This document shows, one piece after another, positions 1 through 6,071 of a stretch of 11,605 nt of DNA; the first letter of the stretch is position 1, and each line of letters starts with the position of its first letter. A program made the translations under genes and the position numbers. Below the pieces are notes generated by a model. The model did not search any database. It had not been told where the DNA came from and worked only from the letters and a program-made list of their open reading frames with translations. Origin of the DNA: Chrysochromulina tobinii (Eukaryota > Haptophyta > Prymnesiales > Chrysochromulinaceae); NCBI GenBank assembly GCA_001275005.1, contig JWZX01000895.1:1-11605 (forward strand), given 5' to 3'.

Positions 1-548
1 GCAGGCCATCGGGCTCGACGAGGGCATTGGGTAATGCGCGCCCGCACGAGGGGATTGCCGAACTCACGTCCACCTTTGGCATTGACTTACCGCCAACTTT
101 TGGGCCCTTCTTCCTGTGAAACGTTTTGTGCAACGTCTGTGAAGTGCCCGTGGGCGCGCGCGGGCGTGAGGTGGGCACTTGTCTCTGATCCACGTGCGCG
201 AACCTCCAAGCGGGTGCCTCGCCATGCCACTCGGATTGCCTCGGCTGTGTGATGTGAACGTTAACACACAGACGCCACAACCGGTTTACCGGTGCTACGG
301 CACTGTTACTGTGTGATGATTGCCTTCACGTTCAACATTCGGCCGACTAGTAATGGGCCAACATTTGTAATACCAATTTCCGGCCTGTCCCAGCATCCCC
401 CCGGCACCCGTCGAGGCACCCGAATTCCTGCGACGGCCGACCAACTGACCGAACGCTGACCGAACAGACCGAACGTGGCGTTCGCAGCCTCTACTCTCTA
501 CCGGCCCGGTCCGCTGGTCGCCTGGTCGAAACGACCTGTCACGGGATC
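1..548. other. Intergenic, no gene seen
   Basis: No reading frame here has recognisable protein content, and the frames lack the composition of the confident genes in the window. The only local structure noted is a short degenerate repeat of GACCGAAC (three copies at 446-475). The stretch lies downstream of the dynamin stop codon, so it should contain that gene's 3' UTR, but no polyadenylation signal could be assigned. Confidence 0.5.
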
Positions 549-3500
549 TCAAGACGCCCCAACGGACGCCCCGCGCTCGCGCACCCTTGCGCGTACCTCC
601 TTGATCCACGCGCTCGCCACGCGCAACCGCTCGAGGTCCCGCGAGCGCTCCTTGAGCTGCTGCACGCGTTTCTCATCGGAGCTCATCAGCTCCACCAAAT
701 TAGGGCACTCATCAATGGCGTGGGCGAGGTGCTGGCGCAGTCGCCACTCGACGGTCGCAGTACACACCTGATGAGGGAGGCAATCAGACCCAATTCGTAC
801 TCGCCATCAAGCGCAATCAAGCGCAATCAACTCGACGGTCGCAGGACACACCTCCGCGTGCGTGCCCAGCTGGACGTAGTCGAGCAGCCGCCGTTTCATC
901 ACGTGCCAGTACGCGTACGTCTTCAGCTGCAGCTCGACGAGGGCGTGCTCCTCGGTCGCGGGCTCCTTGGAGCGCTTCGCGTTGATGCCCTGTGCAAACT
1001 TCTTGGCGCTTGCGGGCGCGTCGGCCGACTGCTGCACGATATCGAGGTACGCCTGGCTCGTGGTGTGGGGCTCATTCTCCCAAGCGAGCAGCGTCTCGCC
1101 AATGGCCAAGGCACGCTCGAGGCCCTCGGTGATTGCAATCTGGGCGGCGGGCTCGAGTAGGGCGTGTAGGTTGTGGGGGCGGGCGTAGCAGCTCACCGCC
1201 TCCACTACGGACTCTTCCGTCGCCGCGGAGACCTGACGTACGTGGCCCACGATCAGCCCGTGCAGCGGCGCGAGCAGCTTCCGAAGCACGCCGACGGCGA
1301 CCTCGGAAACGATCTCATTCGGGAGACCGAGCCCGCCACGACGCGCGTCCGCTTCAAGGCGCAGCATGGTCCGAAACTGGCGCGAGCCGAAAAAGTCGTC
1401 CGTGTATAGCGCGTCCATCTCGGCACAGAGCGCCTGGTCGCGCGCATGCAGCTTGGCGCAAAGGAGCATGCGTGGCTGTGCCACGTCGCCGCCGCCCCCG
1501 CCCCCGAAGGGCCACAATCGAGAGAATGGCCAGAGCCCAACACGGCGCCCGATGCTGCCCACGTGGGCGCCGAGTTGGGCGCCCCCAACGCCAACGCCGC
1601 CGCCGCCGCCGCCGCCGCCGCTGGCCGCAGCAGCTCCAACGCCCAACTCGGCGCCGCCCATGTTGGGCTGAGCCCCTGTAGGCGCCCAACTCGGCGCCGC
1701 CCATGTTGGGTGAGCCCCTGTAGGCGCCCAACTCGGCGCCCATGTGCCACTCGTGGTCCAAGGCGCGGCCGGAGCGCTCCGCCTGCAGCCGATGGATGAT
1801 CTTGTCGACGACGAGGGCGGCGGTGGCCTTGGCGGCCTTCAATCGGCAACCACGCGACTCAGAGCCGATGGCGTTCAGATCTCACGAGAGAGGCCATCAG
1901 AGGCCATCAGAGGCCCATCAGAGGCCCTCAGAGGCCATCAGTGGGCCATCGCACCTGGAGCGAGTCAGGCACGGTGCCGATGCGCTCAATCTCGGCACGC
2001 AGCTCGCGCTCGCGCTGCTGTATGCGCGTGGCGATCGCGGGGAGCGACTGCGTAATCCTTCGCTCCTGATGAGGGAGGCAATCATTCCCAATTAGTACTC
2101 GCAATCAAGCGTAATCAATCGCAATCAAGCGTAATCAAGCGTAATCCTTCGCTCCTGGAGCTGTACAAGGCGCTGCCCGAGCTCGGCGACTCCCAATCCA
2201 TAGCCCGCGGCCGCCGCGCCTCGCTGCAGCTCGGGGTGGCCGAGATCTCGCAGCTCGAGCTCACGCGCCGTGCTGAGCGAGAGGCGGCTCTCATTCTCGC
2301 GCTGCGTGCGGTTTCGGACCAGGAAGGTGTGCTGCGGCCGCACATGGAGCTCGTGGATGGCGCTCTGCACCTGCATGCAATGAGGGAGGCAATCAGAGGT
2401 CATCAGAGCTCATCAGAGCTCGTGGATGGCGCTCTGCACCTGCATGCAATGAGGGAGGCAATCAGAGGTCATCAGAGGTCCTTAGAGCTCGTGGATGGCG
2501 CTCTGCACCTGCATGCATGCCAGTGCAGGGGCCATCGGACGCAATTAGGGGCACTAATAATGACCGAAGTCATCAGGGACCATCGGACGCAATTAGGGGC
2601 ACTCAGTGGCAGGAGCTCGTGGATCGCGCTTGGCCGTCGTCAATCAAGCGCAATCAAGCGCAATCAGGGGCACTCAGGGGCACTCAGTGGATCGCGCTTG
2701 GTCGCGCCTCAATCAAGCGCAATCAAAGCTCAATCCAGTCGCAATCAAGTCGCAATCAAGCGCAATCCAGTCGCAATCAAGCGCACCTTGGCCGCGAGTC
2801 GCGCCTCATCGTGCATCTCGTCCACCTTGGTGACGCACCTGATGAGGGAGGCAATCAGATGCACTCACACACCATCCGCGGCCCTCACCCTCGTCCACCG
2901 TGGTGACGCACAGCAGCGTGCGCTCGCCCGAGGGATCGACCTGGCGCGCGAGCTGCAGGCTGCCGCTCGTCGAGAAGTCGACCATGGCGCTGACCTGATG
3001 AAGGAGGCAATCAGACCCAATTAGTACTCGCAATCAAGCGCAATCAAGCGCAATCAAGCGCAATCAAGCGCAATCAAGCGCAATCAAGCGCAATCCAGTC
3101 GACCATGGGGCGCTCACCACGTTGAGGACGATGCAGCTCTCGGGGGCCATGTACTGCAGGCACATCTGCTTGATGCGCTGCTCGAGCTCGGCGTCCGGCA
3201 TCGACTGTCCCGCGACCGCGACGCGCGTGATCCCGGGCAGATCGATCAGATCGAGATCGTCGAGATCGCGCCGGTAGATGCGCAGCGTGATCGGCACGTC
3301 ACTCACGTCCTTGGCCGTGCCTGCGAGCGCAATCAAGTCGCAATCAAGTCGCAATCAAGTCGGAATCAAGTCGCAATCAAGTCGCAATCAAGCGCAAATC
3401 AAGTCGCAATCAGGCCGCCATCAAGCCGCAATCAAGTCCTTGGGCGTGCCTGCGAGCCTCTCGGTCATCTCTTCGACCGCGCGTGAGATTTGGGACAGAT

Positions 3501-4104
3501 CGCCGATGCGCTGCTCCGCGATCTCGGGAGCCGAGATGAAGGCGCACTCGCTCCCGCCGCCCTCGCGAAGGCCGCGCAGCTGCAGAACCAGCGGGCAACG
3601 CGTCTTGATGCCCTCGCCGCGCGGCAGGTCGACAGTCGAGAGCGCCTCGAGCAGCGACGTCTTGCCGTGCGACTGGTCGCCGACGACGACGATGCGCGCC
3701 GTCGAGGCCTGCGCCGCGTCGCTGCTGCGTCCCTGCCGGAGGATCGGCACGACCTCGCGCTCAAGGAAGGCGTTGAGCTCGAGCAGCGGGCGCACATGCT
3801 GCTTGAAGCCACTCAGCAGCGAGGAGGTCGTCACGAGCGGCTCCTCAGGCTGGCTGCTGCTACGGTTGCCGCCGAGCCGCTGCTCGACGAGGTTTCTCAT
3901 GCCGAACGGAGAGGCCGCCGCCTCAGCAGCCGCCGCAGCGGCAGCGCTCGCGGCGGCGGCCACGACGGCAACCGTCGCGCGGAGGCTCCCCGACGCGGCA
4001 GATCTGGCCGTGGCGGCGGTGCGCGTAGCGCCCATGCACCCGCCGCGTCGGATCGCGCCGAGCGGTCGCGTGCAGACGCGGAAGCCGATGGCAACTCGCG
4101 CCAT
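549..4104 (-). CDS. Dynamin-related GTPase (multi-exon, about 750 aa)
   Basis: Large GTPase of the dynamin superfamily, which assembles on membranes and drives fission or remodelling. Exons (minus): 4104-3450, 3320-3118, 2994-2912, 2838-2787, 2370-2155, 2065-1955, then 1857 (or 1836) to about 1750, about 1478-852, and 767-549. The first six join in frame to 440 residues. Seen: P-loop GDQSHGKT (142-149), switch Thr in GIKTR (Thr168), DLPG (245-248), TKVD (317-320), VRNRT near 349; the stalk follows and a GED at the end (YWHVMKRRLLDYVQ, then a charged tail). No PH or proline-rich domain, as in Mx/DRP4-like members. The first 60 residues have no Asp or Glu, many Arg and Ala, like a mitochondrial or plastid presequence; organelle targeting is inference. 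Start is the first ATG in frame (4104); TTG at 4140 is not credible in a eukaryote. One frame change in the stalk (about 1480-1750) needs an intron I could not place. Confidence 0.88.
768..851 (-). other. Intron in dynamin gene, GT-AG, duplicated borders
   Basis: 84 bp. The donor GTGTGTCC lies in an intronic copy (830-851) of the downstream exon start (746-767): 22 bp with one mismatch. The interior has three GCAATCAAG-like units and, on the minus strand, TACGAAT followed by GATTGCCTCCCTCATCAG at the acceptor. Removal joins THAE to VCTATVEW in phase 0, leading into the end of the GED. Reading through meets a TGA within about 15 codons. Confidence 0.8.
1566..1655. repeat. 16-bp inverted repeat enclosing a GCC run
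   Basis: The arms GGCGCCGAGTTGGGCG (1566-1581) and CGCCCAACTCGGCGCC (1640-1655) are perfect reverse complements. The 58-nt loop contains about eight GCC triplets (1596-1620). The arm sequence is also part of the adjoining minisatellite, so one copy of that unit has been inverted. Confidence 0.85.
1645..1746. repeat. 42-43 bp minisatellite
   Basis: Two full copies (1645-1687, 1688-1729) and a partial third (1730-1746) of a unit beginning AACTCGGCGCC and containing CCCATGTTGGG. The copies differ by a 1-bp indel, so the period is not a multiple of three; this argues that the tract is not translated. Confidence 0.85.
1858..1954 (-). other. Intron in dynamin gene with AGAGGCCATC array
   Basis: The donor CAG|GTGCGATGG follows VPDSLQ in phase 0. 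The acceptor is either CTCTGAG at 1858 or TTGAAG at 1837; both keep phase 0, and the second is followed by G as in the other introns of the gene. The body (1889-1950) is a tandem array with a period of about 10 bp, unit AGAGGCCATC on the plus strand. This motif differs from the other introns but has the same periodicity. No clear flanking duplication was found. Confidence 0.6.
2066..2154 (-). other. Intron in dynamin gene, GA-AG, duplicated borders
   Basis: 89 bp flanked by a perfect 19-bp direct duplication, CAGGAGCGAAGGATTACGC on the minus strand (2139-2157 and 2050-2068). The copy contains no GT. A cut just after CAG in both copies gives a GA-AG intron, and any cut inside the duplication gives the same spliced product. 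Splicing joins LVQLQ to ERRITQSLPAIATRI in phase 0. The interior has five GCAATCAAG/GTAATCAAG units, then TACTAAT and GATTGCCTCCCTCATCAG. Confidence 0.75.
2347..2522. repeat. 69-bp tandem repeat spanning the splice acceptor
   Basis: Units start at 2347, 2416 and 2485 (period 69, third partial). Each holds a copy of the 24-bp exon start (2347-2370, 2416-2439, 2485-2508) and an adjacent acceptor CTGCATGCA. The first two also hold the TGAGGGAGGCAATCAG cassette. Only the copy at 2347-2370 continues into open coding sequence. In the other two, the copied exon end GAGCTC is followed in frame by TGA or TAA. Confidence 0.9.
2371..2786 (-). other. Large composite intron in dynamin gene
   Basis: 416 bp. 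The donor AAG|GTGCGC follows EARLAAK; the acceptor GCATGCAG precedes VQSAIHELHV. Phase 0 is kept and the joined protein aligns with the ordinary dynamin order after TKxD. The body is a mosaic: GCAATCAAG arrays (about 2641-2786), a 48-bp direct repeat, two degenerate copies of the fused exon junction (2613-2636, 2688-2711) and a 69-bp tandem carrying extra acceptors. Confidence 0.8.
2532..2603. repeat. 48-bp period direct repeat inside intron
   Basis: A 24-bp segment starting CCATCGGACGCAATTAGG occurs at 2532-2555 and 2580-2603. It lies within the composite intron and has no coding role. Confidence 0.85.
2839..2911 (-). other. Intron in dynamin gene, splits G4 motif region
   Basis: 73 bp. The donor GTGCGTC begins an intronic copy (2890-2911) of the downstream exon start (2817-2838): 22 bp with one mismatch. 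Splicing CTGCT|GTGCGTC to CATCAG|GTGCGTC gives LLCVTKVDEMHDEA with the GTPase TKVD motif intact. The mismatch makes the intronic copy encode TTVD. The cassette GATTGCCTCCCTCATCAG forms the acceptor; there is no GCAATCAAG array here. Confidence 0.85.
2995..3117 (-). other. Intron in dynamin gene, GT-AG, duplicated borders
   Basis: 123 bp. The donor GTGAGC lies in an intronic copy (GTGAGCGCCCCATGGTCGAC) of the exon start GTCAGCGCCATGGTCGAC. The copies differ by one substitution, which turns GTCAGC into the stronger donor GTGAGC, and by a 2-bp insertion. The interior has seven 10-bp units, then TACTAAT and the cassette ending CCTTCATCAG. Splicing gives CIVLNVVSAMVDFSTS in phase 0, as in dynamins. 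Confidence 0.85.
3031..3100. repeat. 10-bp minisatellite CAATCAAGCG
   Basis: Six perfect tandem copies of CAATCAAGCG followed by one variant (CAATCCAGTC), all inside an intron. The same unit recurs at about 807-830, 2098-2145 and 2641-2786. Confidence 0.95.
3321..3449 (-). other. Intron in dynamin gene, GC-AG, duplicated borders
   Basis: 129 bp. It is flanked by a 22-bp direct duplication with one mismatch (3436-3457 and 3307-3328; minus-strand core CTCGCAGGCACG). Cutting after CGCAG in each copy gives a GC-AG intron. It joins MTERLA to GTAKDVSDVPITLRIY in phase 1 and matches the dynamin order between switch I and DLPG. The CAG acceptor comes from the duplicated exon itself. The shared cassette is absent and the body is only an 11-bp array. 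Confidence 0.8.
3328..3436. repeat. 11-bp minisatellite GCAATCAAGTC
   Basis: About ten tandem units, mostly GCAATCAAGTC, with variants (GGAATCAAG, GCAAATCAAG, GCCATCAAG). The period is 11 bp against 10 bp in the intron at 2995-3117. It fills the interior of the GC-AG intron. Confidence 0.92.
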
Positions 4105-4156
4105 CGCCGACCGAAGGCTCAACCGGTCTGTGAATACCAAGCGCTTTCGAAAAAAA
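4105..4156 (-). promoter_or_regulatory. 52-bp spacer with splice-acceptor-like sequence
   Basis: Between the retropepsin-like stop codon and the dynamin ATG the minus strand reads seven T, then TATTCACAG (AG at 4129-4128), 24 bp before the dynamin start. There is no room for a 3' UTR, terminator and promoter of the usual kind. The T-run plus CACAG resembles a 3' splice site, which could serve cis-splicing of one larger gene or trans-splicing of a leader. This is inference. Confidence 0.35.
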
Positions 4157-5200
4157 TTAACTGCCGATATGAAACCCCGCCGAGAAGAGCTCTGAGAGCA
4201 CGTCCATGCCCAGCAGCACGGGGCGATGCGTATCGAGGCGCGTCAACGCGACGCGCATGGGTCCGAAGGCCACTCCACGAACCTCGAGCTGGACGTTGAT
4301 CACCGTCGCCTGCGCTTGTGCGCCTGGCACGATGCCGCGGAGCGTCACGCTGTCGCCACCGTGCCCCCCCGTCGCTGGGCTGTTAGGCACATGCAAGCCG
4401 AGCGAGATGGCGAAGGCCTCATCGACACACGTGAGGAGCTCGTTGCCCGTGTCGAGCAAGGCGTCAGTCAGTTGCCACGCGCCGCGCCCGTCGAGGACGC
4501 GGATCAGCTCGACCTGCTTGAGAGCGCGCTCCGCGGGCTCGAGGGGCGTGGGCACGTACCGCGGCGGGTCGAACGGCCTGAGCGGTTCGGCGGCGCAGGG
4601 CTGGGCCCGAGCACCGCCCAAGACGGCGCTGGTCTGGGCCCGAGCACCGCCCAAGACGGCGCGTGATGAGGGCGGAGGACGCTGGATGGCAGCGGCGGCG
4701 GAGGAGAGGTCGCCCAAGACGGCGTGTGTTGAGGAGAGGTCCGCTCCACCGCCCGCCCGCGCCGACGCCGGGCTTTCGAAGCGCGCCAGCCGAGCCGCAC
4801 GCACAGCCTCCGCCGCATGACGTGGGCCGACCGGGGCACGCTGGCTGTCCACGCGCGCAAAGCTGACGGCTCCAGCAGCGGCAGTTGGCCTGGATGTTCC
4901 TCTCGCGGGTCCGGCCGCAACGCCAAGTGGACACGCAGCAAGTGGCCGCCAAGTGGCGTTGGCATCAGCAAGTGGCGGTGGCCGTGGTCCTGGCGCCTGC
5001 AAAGAGGCACGAGGCCTAGAAGATGCCGTAGATGCGGGCATCTTGCCTCCGAGCCGTCGGCCGGCCGGGCCGGTAGCCGTGAAAGCGACGTTGCTGCTCG
5101 TCCCCTGCTGCTGCTGAGCGAGCAGGCGCGCGCGCTCCTCAGCCATTGGCGTGATGACTGTGTATCCCTGCCTCGGACAGCTCCGGGATGTGTTCGCCAT
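4157..5200 (-). CDS. Retropepsin-like aspartic protease domain protein
   Basis: A 347-aa frame if started at ATG 5200; the open frame runs to 5428, and a later Met precedes AEERARLLAQQQQ. Residues 1 to about 220 are low-complexity (Ala, Pro, Arg, Ser rich) with no recognised fold. The C-terminal 110 residues look like a retroviral-type pepsin monomer: ALLDTGNELLTCVDEAF carries the DTG active-site triad (Asp codon at 4451-4453), then a β-rich middle (VTLRGIVPGA), then PVLLGMDVLSELF near the end, the usual second hydrophobic-Gly segment. Such domains occur in Ddi1-type proteins and in retroelement gag-pol. No reverse transcriptase, RNase H or integrase is present nearby, so a domesticated or cellular copy is more likely. 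The frame ends 52 bp before the dynamin start on the same strand. The substrate is unknown; Asn rather than Ala follows DTG, so activity is not certain. Confidence 0.65.
   Translation of the reverse strand: MANTSRSCPRQGYTVITPMAEERARLLAQQQQGTSSNVAFTATGPAGRRLGGKMPASTASSRPRASLQAPGPRPPPLADANATWRPLAACPLGVAAGPARGTSRPTAAAGAVSFARVDSQRAPVGPRHAAEAVRAARLARFESPASARAGGGADLSSTHAVLGDLSSAAAAIQRPPPSSRAVLGGARAQTSAVLGGARAQPCAAEPLRPFDPPRYVPTPLEPAERALKQVELIRVLDGRGAWQLTDALLDTGNELLTCVDEAFAISLGLHVPNSPATGGHGGDSVTLRGIVPGAQAQATVINVQLEVRGVAFGPMRVALTRLDTHRPVLLGMDVLSELFSAGFHIGS
4601..4661. repeat. 33-bp in-frame tandem repeat in retropepsin-like gene
   Basis: CTGGGCCCGAGCACCGCCCA… occurs at 4601-4628 and 4634-4661 (period 33). 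On the minus strand it encodes two copies of AVLGGARAQ. A further AVLGDLSS at about 4700-4730 suggests an older third copy. The repeat lies in the low-complexity N-terminal part and keeps the frame. Confidence 0.85.
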
Positions 5201-5788
5201 GACCCGACTATCTCTTTCTGACGTTTCGTCACAAGATGTCCAAAAAGGGTTTTCAAATTTCTCGGTTTGCATTCGTACGCAAGTAAGCCGACCGTGGGCC
5301 AGGTTCCACGCAAAGGTCCGCTTCAGTTCGTCGACCGCCGCATGCGCTGCGCCGCCAATCACACACACTGCGATCGATATTGTAGAGCCGTGCGCAAAGA
5401 CTGGCTTCGAGCAGATGATGGCGTACACAGACGTGCTGCCGACGCGCGCGCACTACGCGGTCGCAACAGGTGCTGGACCGTCGTCGTGCGCATTGGGATT
5501 CGAGGAGCTGCCAGACGACGCGTTTCCTGATTCTTGAGGGCCTCAATGATTCTTGATGCGAGCTTGCATCCACAGAGGAGCAGGAGGAAAAAGCAGAAAT
5601 GCAGCTTCAAAAGCAGAGATACAGAAGAATCCAGCAACAGAGTTCCAGCCCTTTCAGACGTTCGCCTGCAGCGTGTGCAGCGTGTCTCAGTGCGTATCAA
5701 AAGCGAAAAGCAGAAACACAAAAGCGAGACCAACCAAAAGCCACAACCAATCTGCCACGAGAATGAGGTGTCTGAGGTAAATACGTAA
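5201..5788. promoter_or_regulatory. Divergent spacer, A-rich on plus strand
   Basis: It lies between the minus-strand protease-like gene and the plus-strand J-domain start, so it should hold promoters for both. Positions 5570-5780 are purine-rich with recurrent AAAAGCAGAAA-like runs. This is clearly lower in GC than the flanking coding DNA and fits a 5' UTR or promoter. No TATA box or defined factor site could be assigned. Confidence 0.4.
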
Positions 5789-5977
5789 ATGCCGCAACCG
5801 TACGAGGTCCTCGGTGTTCCCACGGACGCGAGCCCGGAGGCTCTTTATGAACACGGAGCGGCCGCGCATGCAGAAAGCTGCTGGCGACTGCGCAAAAGAA
5901 ACGTGACTGAAACGTTCACGTTCACGTTCACATTAAATACGTGCCTGACAGGGGGGTCACGCACCTGGCGTCGATAA
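5789..5977 (+). CDS. J-domain (DnaJ-like) N-terminal fragment
   Basis: The ATG at 5789 opens PYEVLGVPTDASPEAL, an excellent match to the start of a J-domain, where helix I follows YxxLGV. After ALYE the match stops: the frame reads HGAAAHAESCWRLRKRN and then a TTCACG hexamer repeat, ending at 5977. The HPD motif needed to stimulate Hsp70 and helices II-III are missing. It may be a first exon whose 5' splice site I cannot place (AAAC|GTGACT at 5903-5904 is one candidate), or a degraded copy. No later exon was recognised downstream on this strand. Confidence 0.4.
   Translation: MPQPYEVLGVPTDASPEALYEHGAAAHAESCWRLRKRNVTETFTFTFTLNTCLTGGSRTWRR
5913..5931. repeat. Hexanucleotide repeat CGTTCA
   Basis: Three tandem copies of CGTTCA plus one base. 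Translated on the plus strand it gives TFTFTF, and on the minus strand NVNVNV. It is probably non-coding. Confidence 0.85.
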
Positions 5978-6014
5978 AAAAGGAAATCTGGAATTTGGTC
6001 ACTAACAAGCAAAC

Positions 6015-6050
6015 AAGCTAGTAAACAAGCAAGACCAATCATACTAGCTT
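6015..6050. repeat. 8-bp inverted repeat
   Basis: AAGCTAGT (6015-6022) pairs with ACTAGCTT (6043-6050) around a 20-nt loop, directly next to the stronger hairpin at 6053. Confidence 0.6.
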
Positions 6051-6052
6051 TG

Positions 6053-6071
6053 AAAAGCCGTAACGGCTTTT
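6053..6071. repeat. Perfect 9-bp hairpin AAAAGCCGT/ACGGCTTTT
   Basis: Nine-base arms around a single A, then a fifth T. It has the shape of a bacterial intrinsic terminator, but the window is eukaryotic and no gene ends just upstream with confidence. Its function is unknown. Confidence 0.75.

Larger units (their letters stand above)
1480..1755 (-). other. Unresolved intron or insert in dynamin stalk
   Basis: The upstream stalk segment (…ALVVDKIIHRLQAERSG, frame of 1842) and the downstream one (MLLCAKLHARDQALCAEMD, frame of 1661) lie in different frames, so an intron or indel must fall here. The stretch has a 42-43 bp minisatellite, a GCC trinucleotide run and inverted GGCGCCGAGTTGGGCG arms. 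Several GT and AG dinucleotides fit weakly and none is decisive. Confidence 0.5.

Noticed and set aside
1133-1681. Plus-strand Arg-rich open frame
   Set aside because: Antisense shadow of the GC-rich dynamin stalk region and GCC repeat; composition only, no domain.
2236-3024. Long plus-strand frame with repeated Met/Ile-rich blocks
   Set aside because: It is read through intronic repeats and antisense to six supported dynamin exons and introns; the periodic protein only mirrors the DNA repeats.
3028-3440. CRISPR-like regular repeats
   Set aside because: Units of 10-11 bp are directly abutting with no unique spacers, in a eukaryotic intron.
3490-4299. Plus-strand 269-codon frame
   Set aside because: Antisense to the dynamin P-loop exon and the retropepsin-like domain, both of which have real motifs.
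4650-4690. Cassette-like CCCTCATCACGC in the retropepsin-like gene as another intron end
   Set aside because: No AG after CTCATCA, no donor-side duplication, and the frame is open across it.
4157-5428. Calling the protease-like gene an LTR retrotransposon
   Set aside because: No reverse transcriptase, integrase, RNase H or long terminal repeats found nearby.
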